A stretch of 64,000 nucleotides of DNA from Hylemonella sp. (lineage in GTDB: Bacteria > Pseudomonadota > Gammaproteobacteria > Burkholderiales > Burkholderiaceae_C). Numbering within the stretch: position 1 is the first letter of the stretch; each line of letters opens with the position of its first letter. The notes under the pieces are model-generated. The model saw only the letters and a program-made list of their open reading frames with translations, was not told the origin of the DNA and did no database searches. Positions 28,901-38,347 of this stretch are shown here, in pieces. The stretch spans positions 114,197-178,196 of the forward strand of contig JAUXVI010000030.1 of assembly GCA_030680575.1 (NCBI GenBank), given 5' to 3'. The translations under genes and the position numbers were made by a program.

Positions 28901-29536
28901 ATGCAACCCATGATTGATGTTTCCGTTTTCATCGTCGACGACGATGCCAGCGTACGTGAGGCGCTGGCCTGGCTGCTACGCTCGCGCCGCCTGCCCAGCC
29001 AGGCCTTCGAGAGCGCCGAGACCTTCTGGCAGATGGTGGAAGGGGGCTGGGAGCCGACGCAGGCCTGCTGTCTGCTGCTGGATGTGCGCATGCCCGGCCT
29101 GAGCGGGCTGGCCCTGTTCGAGCGGCTGATCGAACGTGGACTGCATCAGACCATGCCGGTGATCTTCCTCACCGGCCATGGTGATGTGCCGACCGCCGTT
29201 GACGCCGTGAAACGTGGCGCGTTCGATTTCTGTGAAAAACCGTTTTCCGACAACGCGCTGGTTGACCGCATCGAGCAGGCCTTGGCGCAGTCCGCAACCT
29301 TTGTGGCGGCGCGCCGGGAAGTGGCTCAGCTGCGCCAGCGCCTGGGGGAATTGACCGAGCGCGAACGCGATGTGATGCGTCTGGTGGTCGATGGACTGCC
29401 CAACAAACGCATTGCCGATCAGCTGGAGATCAGCGTGCGCACGGTGGAAGTGCACCGCGCGCGCGTGTTCGACAAGATGGAGGTCAAGTCCGCGGTGGAG
29501 TTGGCCAATCTGCTGCGCCATCTGCAGGGCGGCTGA
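28901..29536 (+). CDS. FixJ/DctR-type response regulator
   Basis: A 211-residue response regulator: receiver domain 1-125 with acidic pocket DDD at 13-15, phospho-Asp61 and Lys113, then a LuxR/NarL helix-turn-helix (about 145-205, LTERERDVMRLVVDGLPNKRIADQL). The start MQPMIDVSVFIVDDD lies 14 bp after the kinase stop. It is the cognate partner of the upstream kinase; its target genes are not evident. Confidence 0.92.
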   Translation: MQPMIDVSVFIVDDDASVREALAWLLRSRRLPSQAFESAETFWQMVEGGWEPTQACCLLLDVRMPGLSGLALFERLIERGLHQTMPVIFLTGHGDVPTAVDAVKRGAFDFCEKPFSDNALVDRIEQALAQSATFVAARREVAQLRQRLGELTERERDVMRLVVDGLPNKRIADQLEISVRTVEVHRARVFDKMEVKSAVELANLLRHLQGG

Positions 29537-29538
29537 AT

Positions 29539-29691
29539 TCAGTCCTGCTTGTCCGGCGGCGTCTGGTCAGTCTCGTCCGTGCGGGGCTGCTCGGGTAGTT
29601 CGCCATGCTTGCGGCCGGAAAACATGGTCCACCAGACGATCAGCACCAGCAGCGCGAGCGCGCCGAAAGCTTCAAGCAAAATCCAACTCAT
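29539..29691 (-). CDS. Small single-pass membrane protein (50 residues)
   Basis: A 50-residue frame with one transmembrane helix (MSWILLEAFGALALLVLIVWW) then a charged tail rich in Glu, Asp, Pro and Gln. The frame reads as a genuine small membrane protein rather than a shadow because hydrophobicity and the charged tail are cleanly partitioned. Its start codon shares two bases with the mltA ATG on the other strand (CATG at 29689-29692). It converges on the response regulator, with 2 bp between stops. Its function is unknown. Confidence 0.65.
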   Translation of the reverse strand: MSWILLEAFGALALLVLIVWWTMFSGRKHGELPEQPRTDETDQTPPDKQD

Positions 29692-30823
29692 GAACCGACT
29701 CCAGAACTGGGTAACACAAGCCGTGATTGTAGGAACGCTGGCCGGCTGCGCCAGCGCACCCTGGCCGCCGGCGGGCCGCGCGCCCGACAACCGTGCACGG
29801 GCGCCAGCCGCCGACAGCGCGCTCGGCCCGGCCCTGCTGCAGGCGCGCAGCCGTTGGACGCCGGTGGCCTGGAGCGAGCTGCCCGGTCTGCAGGAGGACC
29901 CGCTGCATGAGGCCTGGAACGCCTGGCTCAAGAGCTGCGAGCGCCCGGGCCCGGTGTTCGCGCCGCTGTGCAGCGAGGTGCGCCTGCTCAGCATCAGCAG
30001 CGTGCAGGAGCAGCGCGCCTGGATGATGGCGCGCCTGCAGCCCTACCGCGTGGAGGGACTGCAAGGCGGCGAGGACGGCCTGCTGACGGGTTACTTCGAG
30101 CCGGTGCTGGATGCGGCTCGCCAGCCCAGTGCCGAGTTCAGCGTGCCGCTGTACCAGCCGCCGCCCACGCTGGGCCAGCGCAAGCCCTGGTACAGCCGGC
30201 AGGAGATCGACACCCTGCCCGAGGTGCAAGCCCTGCTGCGTGGGCGGGCCATTGCTTACCTGGCCGATCCCATTGACGCCCTGGTGCTGCAGATCCAGGG
30301 CTCGGGCCGTGTCCGTATCAGCGAGGCGGATGGCACGCAGCGTCTGGTGCGGCTGGCCTTTGCCGGCTCCAACGACCAGCCTTACCGCAGTGTCGGCCGC
30401 TGGCTGCTCGATCAGGGCGCGGTGCGCGACGCCTCCTGGCCCGGCATCAAGGCCTGGCTGGCGCAGAACCCGACACGCGTCAACGAATTGCTGTGGAGCA
30501 ATCCGCGCGTGGTGTTCTTCCGCGAAGAGCCGCTGCCGGAACTCGATGCCGCCTTCGGCCCACGCGGCGCCCAGGGCGTGCCGCTGACACCGGGCCGCTC
30601 CATTGCCGTTGATCCCGGCAGCATTCCGTACGGCACGCCGGTTTGGCTGGCCTCCAGCGGGCCGCAGGTGCAACTGCAGAAGCTGGTGCTGGCGCAGGAC
30701 ACCGGCAGCGCCATCACCGGCGCGGTGCGTGCCGACTACTTTGCCGGCTGGGGTGCCGGTGCAGCGGAGCTGGCCGGGCGCCTGAAGCAGCCGCTGCGAC
30801 TGTGGGTGCTGTGGCCGAAGTGA
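29690..30823 (+). CDS. mltA: Membrane-bound lytic murein transglycosylase A
   Basis: A 377-residue lipoprotein with a signal peptide ending in the lipobox LAGC. The MltA domain (about residues 90-250, with LLTGYFEPVLDAARQPS) is followed by a C-terminal 3D domain containing SIPYGTPVWL and QDTGSAITGAVRADYFAGWG, which holds the catalytic Asp region. It cleaves the peptidoglycan glycan chain at the outer membrane to give anhydromuropeptides. The start at 29690 is chosen because the signal sequence begins there. Confidence 0.95.
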   Translation: MNRLQNWVTQAVIVGTLAGCASAPWPPAGRAPDNRARAPAADSALGPALLQARSRWTPVAWSELPGLQEDPLHEAWNAWLKSCERPGPVFAPLCSEVRLLSISSVQEQRAWMMARLQPYRVEGLQGGEDGLLTGYFEPVLDAARQPSAEFSVPLYQPPPTLGQRKPWYSRQEIDTLPEVQALLRGRAIAYLADPIDALVLQIQGSGRVRISEADGTQRLVRLAFAGSNDQPYRSVGRWLLDQGAVRDASWPGIKAWLAQNPTRVNELLWSNPRVVFFREEPLPELDAAFGPRGAQGVPLTPGRSIAVDPGSIPYGTPVWLASSGPQVQLQKLVLAQDTGSAITGAVRADYFAGWGAGAAELAGRLKQPLRLWVLWPK

Positions 30824-30850
30824 CGGTGCGTGTTGTGTCGGGCGGGGCCT

Positions 30851-31525
30851 TCAGCGCACGCTGACGCGCACCTGCACACGCAACTGCGACTGGCGGGCGT
30901 CGCGCGCGCTGCTGCCCAAGCCGCTTTGCTGGCTGTCCTGCGACTGTTCGCTTTCGGCGATCGTCATCCATTCGTCCAGCGGCAGCACGATGGCGGTGCT
31001 GGTGCTGGCCGTTTCACCAGCCAAAGGATTACGCCCTTGCAGGGTGCTGATCTCCAGCTCCACCGCGTCGCTGCCGTCCCAGCGCGGCGTGGCGGCGAAA
31101 CCGGTGCCGGCCTGCAGCCAGACCGTGCCGGGCACGGTGATCCACCGACCTTGCCGCTGGAACGATTGCAGCAGGCGCAGTGCCACCGTGTTGCGCAGCA
31201 CGATGGCGGCACGCCGGCCGTTGAGCACCAGCACCTGCTGCTGGGCGTTGCCGCTGCGGCCGGCCTGGGTGTTCTGGGCGCCCAGGGTGATGGTGGCGCT
31301 GGAGTCGCCGGGGTGCAGGCGTGCTGCCGCCGTCGCGTCCAGACGCTCGCGCGAGCTGCTGTTCTGCTCCATCTGCCGCACTTCGATCTGCAGGTTGCGC
31401 AACGGCAGGCCGCCGGCAGCGCCGTCATTGCGCCAGTCCGCTCCTGAATTGATAGCTGGTTGCGCATGAGCGACAAGGGTCAGGGCCATAAAACATGCCA
31501 AAGTCAGGGTGCGGACGGGGTTCAT
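30851..31525 (-). CDS. Secreted conserved hypothetical protein
   Basis: A 224-residue protein with an N-terminal signal peptide (MNPVRTLTLACFMALTLVAHA|Q). The mature part is rich in beta strands with Gln, Ser and Arg; LRNLQIEVRQMEQ and a VLVLNGRRAAIVL segment stand out. I do not recognise a family, though short strands like these occur in secretin-related periplasmic domains. It overlaps the Lrp regulator gene by 4 bp (ATGA), so it is in that operon. Near its N-terminus it contains an 18-bp copy of the dispersed repeat noted in the findings, encoding PAINSG. Confidence 0.7.
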   Translation of the reverse strand: MNPVRTLTLACFMALTLVAHAQPAINSGADWRNDGAAGGLPLRNLQIEVRQMEQNSSSRERLDATAAARLHPGDSSATITLGAQNTQAGRSGNAQQQVLVLNGRRAAIVLRNTVALRLLQSFQRQGRWITVPGTVWLQAGTGFAATPRWDGSDAVELEISTLQGRNPLAGETASTSTAIVLPLDEWMTIAESEQSQDSQQSGLGSSARDARQSQLRVQVRVSVR

Positions 31526-32058
31526 CGTTTGCTCCTGGTGCCGGGTCGCGCCGGGGGTGGCGCGGCGGCCTTGGGTATGCCCTGCGCCTGCAGATGCCCC
31601 AGCGGCAGTGTGCTGCTGGCCTTGACCTCGCCGAGCGAGAAGCTGGTGTGCAGGTCCTTCACGTTGGGCAGGTTGATCAGGCTTTGCAGCGCAAAGCGCG
31701 AGAAGCTGTCGAGATCCTGCGCCACCACCTGCAACTCGAAGGTGCCGGTGCCGCTGATGTAGTGGCAGGAAATGACCTCCGGCAGCTTCTTGATGGCTTC
31801 TTCCAGCACGCGGGTGGCGTCGCCGGTGTTGCGCTCGGCATCCAGCCGCACAAAGGCCAGCACGCCCAGGCCGATCTTCTGGCGGTCGATCTCGGCCCGG
31901 TAACCCCTGATGAAACCGTTGGTCTCCAGCGCCCGAACGCGGCGCCAGCAGGGGGCGGCCGACAGGCCCACGCGCGAGGCCAGTTCGGCGTTGGTCAGGC
32001 GGGCCTCGGCTTGCAGTTCGTTCAGGATGGCCAGGTCGAATTTGTCGAGTGTTTCCAT
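31522..32058 (-). CDS. Lrp/AsnC family transcriptional regulator
   Basis: A 178-residue Lrp-type regulator: helix-turn-helix at 5-50 (LTNAELASRVGLSAAPCWRRVRALE) and a RAM ligand-binding domain (about 65-140). The start METLDKFDLAILNEL fits the family, and longer upstream frames do not. It is divergent from the indolepyruvate oxidoreductase gene, an aromatic amino acid catabolic enzyme, which it probably controls in response to an amino acid. A nested palindrome lies at 32060-32110, in the shared promoter. The C-terminal tail is longer than usual (Pro/Ala/Arg-rich). Confidence 0.92.
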   Translation of the reverse strand: METLDKFDLAILNELQAEARLTNAELASRVGLSAAPCWRRVRALETNGFIRGYRAEIDRQKIGLGVLAFVRLDAERNTGDATRVLEEAIKKLPEVISCHYISGTGTFELQVVAQDLDSFSRFALQSLINLPNVKDLHTSFSLGEVKASSTLPLGHLQAQGIPKAAAPPPARPGTRSKR

Positions 32059-32059
32059 T

Positions 32060-32110
32060 TTTGCCAGTATTGAGCAAGATCCTTTCTCAGGATAGCCTAA
32101 ATCTGGCAAA
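32060..32110. promoter_or_regulatory. Nested palindromic operator, Lrp regulator/ior intergenic
   Basis: Outer arms TTTGCCAG (32060-32067) and CTGGCAAA (32103-32110) enclose inner arms ATCCT (32079-32083) and AGGAT (32089-32093) with nearly the same centre. It starts two bases upstream of the regulator start codon. This arrangement fits autoregulation by an Lrp-type octamer and control of the divergent ior gene. Confidence 0.6.
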
Positions 32111-32242
32111 GAAAGCAAAGACTTATCCGGGCGGTCGACATACACTTTCCTCGCAGAAAAAACGTTGCCCTTGTCTGTTCCCCGGCCTGTTTGCAGGCCG
32201 CAGGCCAGAGGCTGAACCCAGAATTTCCGGAGACATCCCGCC

Positions 32243-35200
32243 ATGAACGCCCCGTTGCCCGAATCGATTCGCAAGGCTCTTGAAACGGTCACCCTCGACG
32301 ACAAGTATTCGCTCGACCACGGCAGCGCCTTCATGAGCGGCGTGCAGGCGCTGGTCAAGCTGCCCATGCTGCAGCGCCTGCGCGACCAGCTGCAAGGCAA
32401 GAACACCGCCGGTTTCATCAGCGGCTACCGCGGCTCGCCGCTGGGCAATTACGACCAGACGCTGCAGAAGGCGAGCCCGTACCTCAAGGCGCAGAACATC
32501 GTGTTCCAGCCCGGCGTCAACGAAGAACTGGCCGCCACCGCCCTGTGGGGCACGCAGCAGCTCGGTTTTGCGCCGCCCGGCAGCAACCGCTTCGACGGCG
32601 TGTTCGGCATCTGGTACGGCAAGGGGCCGGGCGTGGACCGCTGCGCCGACGTCTTCAAGCACGCCAACATGGCCGGCACCACGCCCTGGGGGGGCGTGTT
32701 GGCCGTGGCCGGTGACGACCACGTGGCCAAAAGCAGCACGGCCGCACACCAGAGCGACCACATCTTCAAGGCCTGCGGCCTGCCGGTGTTCTTCCCGGCC
32801 TCGGTGCAGGAAATCCTGGACCTGGGCATCCATGCCCTGGCCCTGAGCCGTTATGCCGGCGTCTGGTCCAGCATGAAGACGATCCAGGAGATCGTCGAGT
32901 CCAGCGCCACGGCCATCATCGATCCCGAGCGGGTGCAGATCCAGTTGCCGACCGATTTCGACATGCCAGCCGGCGGCCTGCACATCCGCTGGCCCGACCA
33001 TGCGCTGGAGCAGGAAGCCCGCCTGTTCCACCACAAGTGGTACGCCGCGCTGGCCTACATCCGCGCCAACCGCCTGAACTACAACGCCATCGAAGGTCCG
33101 AACGACAAGTTCGGCCTGATTGCCAGCGGCAAGGCCTACAACGACACGCGCCAGGCGCTGCGCGACCTCGGCCTGGACGACGCCACCTGCCGTGCCCTGG
33201 GCATCCGTCTGCACAAGGTCGGCGTGGTCTGGCCGCTGGAAGCGCAAAGCGCGCGCGACTTCGCCACCGGGCTGCAGGAAGTGCTGGTGGTGGAGGAAAA
33301 GCGCCAGATCATCGAATACCAGCTCAAGGAAGAGCTCTACAACTGGCGCGACGACGTGCGCCCGAACATCCTGGGCAAGTTCAACGAGGGCGACAGCGCC
33401 GGCGGCGAATGGTCGCAGGCCAACCCGTCGAGCAACGAGCTGCTGCGCGCCAACGCCGACCTGACGCCGGCCCTGATTGCACGCGCCATTGCCGGGCGCC
33501 TGAAGAAGCTCGGCATCCTGGCGGCGGCCGGCAGCGACATCGCGGCACGCGTCGAAGCGCAGCTCACGGTGCTGGAAGCCAAGGAGCGGGCGATGCAGGT
33601 GCTCAACGTCGGCGGCCCGGCAGCCGACCGCATGCCCTGGTTCTGCTCCGGTTGCCCGCACAACACCAGCACCCGCGTGCCCGAGGGCTCGCGCGCCCTG
33701 GCCGGCATCGGCTGCCACTTCATGGCGACCTGGATGGACCGCAGCACCATCGGTTTCACACAGATGGGCGGCGAGGGCGTGCCCTGGGTCGGCCAGCAGC
33801 CGTTCAGCACGGAACAGCACGTCTTCGCCAACCTGGGCGACGGTACCTACTTCCACAGTGGCATCCTGGCCATCCGCCAGAGCATCGCAGCCGGCGTCAA
33901 CATCACCTACAAGATCCTCTACAACGACGCCGTGGCCATGACCGGCGGCCAGCAGGTGGGTGAGCGGCCCGAAGGCCACAGCGTGGTGCAGATCGCGCAG
34001 AGCATGCGCGCCGAAGGGGCACAGAAGATCACCATCGTCACCGACGAGCCGGAGAAATACGACAGCGTGCAGGGGCTGCCGGCCGGCATCGCTATCCAGC
34101 ACCGCGACACGCTCGACGCCGTGCAACGCGAGTTCCGCGAACTCAAGGGCTGCACCGTCATCATCTACGACCAGACCTGCGCCACCGAGAAGCGTCGCCG
34201 CCGCAAGCGCGGCACCCTGGTCGATCCGGCCAAGCGCGTGGTCATCAACGAACTGGTGTGCGAAGGCTGCGGCGACTGCGGCGTGCAGTCCAACTGCCTG
34301 TCGGTCGAGCCACTGGAAACCGAGTTCGGCCGCAAGCGCACCATCAACCAGAGCAGCTGCAACAAGGACTACTCCTGCCTCAAGGGCTTCTGCCCGAGTT
34401 TCGTCACGGTCGAAGGCGGCCAGCTGAAGAAGAAGGCCAAGGGCCAGGCCGCATCACCCTTTGAGCTGGGTGTGCTGCCCGAGCCGGCCCTGCCGTCGGC
34501 CGCCACCGCCTACGGCATCGTGGTCGCCGGTGTCGGCGGCACCGGCGTCATCACCATCGGCCAGTTGCTGGGCATGGCGGCGCACATCGAGGGCAAGGGC
34601 ATCGTCACGCAGGACGCGGCCGGCTTGGCGCAAAAGGGCGGTGCCACCTGGAGCCATGTGCTGATCGCCGACACGCAGGATGAGATTCGCACCACGCGCG
34701 TCGGCATGGCGGCGGCCGATCTGATCCTGGGTTGCGACCCGATCGTGACCACGGCCAAGGAAACCACGCTGCGCATGCGCGAAGGCCGCACGCGCGTGGC
34801 GCTCAACAGCCACAGCACGCCGACCGCGGCGTTCGTGAAAAACGCCAACTGGCAGAACCCGGCAGACCAGTGTCTGGCCGACATCACGCACACCGTCGGT
34901 GCTGCCGGCATGGGCGTGTTCGACGCCGATGCGGTGGCCGCCAAGCTGATGGGCGACACCATCTACGTCAACCCGATGCTGCTGGGCTACGCCTGGCAAA
35001 AAGGCTGGATGCCGCTGCGCCGCGAATCGCTGTTGCGCGCCATCGAGCTCAACGCCGTGGCGGTGGAGGCCAACAAGGCGGCCTTCGAATGGGGCCGCCA
35101 GGCGGCGCACGACTGGGCACGCGTGCAAGCGCTGCTGAGCCCGGCGCAGGTGATCGCCTTCCAGCCGCGTGAAACCTTGGACAGCCTGGTGGCACGTCGC

Positions 35201-35821
35201 GTCGAGTTCCTGCGCGGTTACCAGAACGCCGCCTATGCCGAAACCTACCGGGCTTTTGTGGCCCAGGTGCAGGCCGCAGAAAGCCAACTGGGCAAGACGA
35301 GCTTGAGCGAGGCCGTGGCGCGCTACCTGTTCAAGCTGATGGCCTACAAGGACGAATACGAAGTGGCGCGCCTGCACACCGACCCAGCCTTCCTCGGCCG
35401 CGTTTACGCCATGTTCGAGGGCGATTTCAAGCTGCACTACCACCTGGCGCCGCCCCTGCTGGCCAAGAAGAACGCCCAGGGCGAACTGGTCAAGCAGGCC
35501 TATGGCCCGGCCATGCTGACCGGGTTCCGGCTGCTGGCGCGCCTCAAGGGCCTGCGCGGCACGGCGCTGGACGTGTTCGGCCGCAGTGAAGAACGCCGCA
35601 GCGAGCGCGCACTGATCGGCGAGTACCGGGCCTGCATCGAGGAACTGCTGGCCGGCCTGAATGCGACCAACCACGCGGCGGCGGTGGAGGTCGCACGGAT
35701 TCCCGAGCAGATCCGCGGCTACGGCCACGTCAAGGCGCGCCACCTGGTCGCAGCACGCCAGCAATGGGCCGAGCGCATGGCGAACTGGCGCCAGGGTGGC
35801 ACGGCTCGGCAGGCCGCCTGA
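32243..35821 (+). CDS. Indolepyruvate ferredoxin oxidoreductase (fused alpha-gamma)
   Basis: A 1192-residue fused 2-oxoacid:ferredoxin oxidoreductase that oxidatively decarboxylates arylpyruvates to aryl-acyl-CoA, as used in Phe/Tyr/Trp breakdown. In order there is a pyrimidine-binding region (from GYRGSPLGNYD), a TPP-binding domain (LGDGTYFHSGILA, ILYNDAVAMTGGQ), a ferredoxin-type cysteine cluster (CEGCGDCGVQSNC and CNKDYSCLKGFC), the gamma domain (VAGVGGTGVITIGQLLG), and a C-terminal domain of about 250 residues. Archaeal IorA and IorB are separate; this is the large fused form of proteobacteria. It is divergent from the Lrp-type regulator. Confidence 0.94.
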   Translation: MNAPLPESIRKALETVTLDDKYSLDHGSAFMSGVQALVKLPMLQRLRDQLQGKNTAGFISGYRGSPLGNYDQTLQKASPYLKAQNIVFQPGVNEELAATALWGTQQLGFAPPGSNRFDGVFGIWYGKGPGVDRCADVFKHANMAGTTPWGGVLAVAGDDHVAKSSTAAHQSDHIFKACGLPVFFPASVQEILDLGIHALALSRYAGVWSSMKTIQEIVESSATAIIDPERVQIQLPTDFDMPAGGLHIRWPDHALEQEARLFHHKWYAALAYIRANRLNYNAIEGPNDKFGLIASGKAYNDTRQALRDLGLDDATCRALGIRLHKVGVVWPLEAQSARDFATGLQEVLVVEEKRQIIEYQLKEELYNWRDDVRPNILGKFNEGDSAGGEWSQANPSSNELLRANADLTPALIARAIAGRLKKLGILAAAGSDIAARVEAQLTVLEAKERAMQVLNVGGPAADRMPWFCSGCPHNTSTRVPEGSRALAGIGCHFMATWMDRSTIGFTQMGGEGVPWVGQQPFSTEQHVFANLGDGTYFHSGILAIRQSIAAGVNITYKILYNDAVAMTGGQQVGERPEGHSVVQIAQSMRAEGAQKITIVTDEPEKYDSVQGLPAGIAIQHRDTLDAVQREFRELKGCTVIIYDQTCATEKRRRRKRGTLVDPAKRVVINELVCEGCGDCGVQSNCLSVEPLETEFGRKRTINQSSCNKDYSCLKGFCPSFVTVEGGQLKKKAKGQAASPFELGVLPEPALPSAATAYGIVVAGVGGTGVITIGQLLGMAAHIEGKGIVTQDAAGLAQKGGATWSHVLIADTQDEIRTTRVGMAAADLILGCDPIVTTAKETTLRMREGRTRVALNSHSTPTAAFVKNANWQNPADQCLADITHTVGAAGMGVFDADAVAAKLMGDTIYVNPMLLGYAWQKGWMPLRRESLLRAIELNAVAVEANKAAFEWGRQAAHDWARVQALLSPAQVIAFQPRETLDSLVARRVEFLRGYQNAAYAETYRAFVAQVQAAESQLGKTSLSEAVARYLFKLMAYKDEYEVARLHTDPAFLGRVYAMFEGDFKLHYHLAPPLLAKKNAQGELVKQAYGPAMLTGFRLLARLKGLRGTALDVFGRSEERRSERALIGEYRACIEELLAGLNATNHAAAVEVARIPEQIRGYGHVKARHLVAARQQWAERMANWRQGGTARQAA

Positions 35822-35867
35822 ATTTCAAGCGAAATCAGGCTCTAGACCTTGCTGAATAAGCGCCATT

Positions 35868-35893
35868 AGCTCCTGAATTCATAGCGATTCAGG
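35868..35893 (+). repeat. Short dispersed repeat and hairpin after ior gene
   Basis: AGCTCCTGAATTCATAGCG matches the repeat also seen at 31440, and CCTGAAT/ATTCAGG (35872-35878, 35887-35893) forms a hairpin. The 265-bp gap between ior and yajC otherwise holds a GC hairpin (CCCGCCG/CGGCGGG near 35920-35938), a possible -10 (TACAAT at 35986-35991) for the yajC operon, and nothing coding that I can support. Confidence 0.5.
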
Positions 35894-36086
35894 GGGTTTG
35901 GCGGGCCGGTGCGTGTCATGCCCGCCGTTCGGCGGCGGGTGTGGGGCTTTGGTCAGGCGGTCCATGGGACCCCAAGCCAGCCGCATACAATGGCCAACTG
36001 CTCGTTTCGCCCCGCTTGTCGGACGTTTCGTGCCGCCGCCTGGAGCGGCATCCCCTGTTTTTTGAACCTCTGATCTGGAGTTGCCT

Positions 36087-36419
36087 GTGTTCATTTCTTC
36101 CGCTTTTGCCCAAACCGCACCCGCCGCTGCCGCTGGTGGCAGCATGCAGGACTCGCTCATGAGCATGTTGCCCCTGGTGCTGATGTTCGTGGTCTTGTAC
36201 TTCGTGATGATCCGTCCCCAGATGAAGAAGCAGAAAGAGCACCGCGCCATGGTCGAAGCCCTGGCCAAGGGTGATGAAGTGGTGACGGCTGGTGGCCTGC
36301 TCGGCCGCGTCAGCAAGATGGGAGACAACTACATTGGCGTCGAAATCGCCAATGGCGTCGAGATCCAGGTCCAGCGCAGTGCCGTGGTGCAAGTGCTGCC
36401 CAAGGGCACCATGAAGTAA
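36087..36419 (+). CDS. yajC: Preprotein translocase subunit YajC
   Basis: A 110-residue YajC. One membrane helix (about 27-46, MLPLVLMFVVLYFVMIRPQ) is followed by the conserved MKKQKEHRAMVEAL and GDEVVTAGGLLGRV. GTG at 36087 after TCTGGAG is the likely start. It is the first gene of yajC-secD-secF, accessory parts of the Sec machinery in the inner membrane. Confidence 0.95.
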   Translation: MFISSAFAQTAPAAAAGGSMQDSLMSMLPLVLMFVVLYFVMIRPQMKKQKEHRAMVEALAKGDEVVTAGGLLGRVSKMGDNYIGVEIANGVEIQVQRSAVVQVLPKGTMK

Positions 36420-36454
36420 GAAGAATCCGAGCGACCGACAGCCTGAGTGCGATC

Positions 36455-38335
36455 ATGAACCGTTACCCGGTGTGGAAATACGCGATCATCGTGATCGCAT
36501 TGCTGGTGGGCTTTTTGTACACCCTGCCCAACTTCTTTGGCGAGGCGCCGGCCGTGCAGGTATCGGCCGCCAAGGCCAGCCAGAAGGTGGACAGTGGCAC
36601 GCAGGCCCGTGTTGAAGAAGCGTTGAAGACGGCCGGTCTCACGGCTGACCTCATCAGCCTCGAAGCGGGCTCGGTGCGCGCCCGCTTTGCCTCCACCGAC
36701 GACCAGCTCAAGGCCAAGGACGCGATCCAGAAGGCACTGGTGCCCGATGCCGCCGACCCGTCGTATGTGGTGGCGCTCAACCTGCTGTCGCGCTCGCCGT
36801 CCTGGCTGTCGGCGTTGAATGCCGCGCCGATGTACCTGGGGCTGGACCTGCGTGGTGGCGTGCACTTCATGCTGCAGGTCGACATGCCGGCCGCGCTGAC
36901 CAAAAAAGCCGAATCGCTGGCCGGTGACTTGCGCACCGTGCTGCGCGAAAAGAACGTGCGCCACGGCGGCATCAGCCGTAACGGCCAAAGCATCGAACTG
37001 CGTTTCCGTGATGCCGCCACGCTGGAGGCGGCCAAGCGCGTGCTGGCCGACCAGTTCGGGGAACTGGAGACGGTCGAGGTGCAGGACGGCAGCGACTACA
37101 AGCTCACCGCCAGCATCAAGCCGCAGGCCGCGCGCACCGTGCAGGACCAGGCCCTCAAGCAGAACATCACCACCTTGCACAACCGGATCAACGAACTCGG
37201 CGTGGCCGAACCCGTGATCCAGCAGCAGGGCACCGACCGCATCGTGGTGCAACTGCCCGGCGTGCAGGACACCGCCAAGGCCAAGGACATCCTGGGCCGC
37301 ACCGCCACGCTGGAAGTGCGCCTGGTGGAAGAAAGCACCGAAGCGCGTGCCGCCGAAACCGGCACCGGGCCGGTACCGTTCGGCACCGAGCGCTACCTGG
37401 AGCGCAGCGGCCAGCCGGTGATCGTCAAGAAACAGGTCGTCTTGACCGGCGACAACCTGACCGATGCGCAACCCGGCTTCGACAGCCAGACCCAGGAGCC
37501 GACCGTCAACCTGACGCTGGATGCCAAGGGCTCACGCATCTTCAAGGACGTGACGCGCGAGAACGTCGGCAAGCGCATGGCCATCATCCTGTTCGAAAAG
37601 GGCAAGGGTGAGGTGGTGACGGCGCCGGTGATCCGCAGTGAGATCGGTGGCGGCCGCGTGCAGATTTCCGGCCGCATGACCACGGTGGAGGCCAATGACA
37701 CCGCGCTGCTGCTGCGCGCCGGTTCGCTGGCCGCGCCGATGGAGATCATCGAGGAGCGCACCATCGGCCCGAGCCTGGGTGCCGAGAACATCGCCAAGGG
37801 TTTCAACAGCGTCACCTGGGGCTTCCTGGCGGTGGCGGTCTTCATGTGCGTCTACTACATGCTGTTCGGCCTGTTCTCCAGTATCGCGCTGGCGGTCAAC
37901 CTGCTGTTGCTGGTGGCCGTGCTGTCCATGCTGCAGGCCACGCTCACGCTGCCGGGCATGGCGGCCATGGCACTGGTGCTCGGTATGGCGATTGATGCCA
38001 ACGTGCTGATCAACGAGCGCGTGCGCGAGGAGTTGCGCAACGGCGCCTCGCCGCAGGCCGCCATCCATACCGGCTATGACCGCGCCTGGGCCACCATCAT
38101 CGACTCCAACGTCACCACCCTGATCGCTGGCCTGGCGCTGCTGGCCTTCGGTTCCGGCCCGGTGCGCGGTTTTGCCGTGGTGCACTGCCTGGGCATCATG
38201 ACCAGCATGTTCTCGGCGGTGTTCTTCTCCCGCGGCCTGGTCAACCTCTGGTACGGCCGGCAGAAGAAGCTCAAGAGCGTGTCGATCGGCACGGTCTGGC
38301 GTCCCGATGCCGATGCATCGGCCAAGGCGGAGTGA
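36455..38335 (+). CDS. secD: Protein translocase subunit SecD
   Basis: A 626-residue SecD: N-terminal helix, large periplasmic domain with GLDLRGGVHFMLQVD near residue 128, then five C-terminal helices including AMALVLGMAIDANVLINERVREEL, the signature with the proton-path Asp. With SecF it uses the proton gradient to pull exported proteins out of SecYEG. It lies 35 bp after yajC and 12 bp before secF. Confidence 0.97.
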   Translation: MNRYPVWKYAIIVIALLVGFLYTLPNFFGEAPAVQVSAAKASQKVDSGTQARVEEALKTAGLTADLISLEAGSVRARFASTDDQLKAKDAIQKALVPDAADPSYVVALNLLSRSPSWLSALNAAPMYLGLDLRGGVHFMLQVDMPAALTKKAESLAGDLRTVLREKNVRHGGISRNGQSIELRFRDAATLEAAKRVLADQFGELETVEVQDGSDYKLTASIKPQAARTVQDQALKQNITTLHNRINELGVAEPVIQQQGTDRIVVQLPGVQDTAKAKDILGRTATLEVRLVEESTEARAAETGTGPVPFGTERYLERSGQPVIVKKQVVLTGDNLTDAQPGFDSQTQEPTVNLTLDAKGSRIFKDVTRENVGKRMAIILFEKGKGEVVTAPVIRSEIGGGRVQISGRMTTVEANDTALLLRAGSLAAPMEIIEERTIGPSLGAENIAKGFNSVTWGFLAVAVFMCVYYMLFGLFSSIALAVNLLLLVAVLSMLQATLTLPGMAAMALVLGMAIDANVLINERVREELRNGASPQAAIHTGYDRAWATIIDSNVTTLIAGLALLAFGSGPVRGFAVVHCLGIMTSMFSAVFFSRGLVNLWYGRQKKLKSVSIGTVWRPDADASAKAE

Positions 38336-38347
38336 GGAAAAAAGACC

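Noticed and set aside
32123..34126. Long minus-strand open frame inside the indolepyruvate oxidoreductase gene
   Set aside because: A codon-bias shadow of a clearly real gene.
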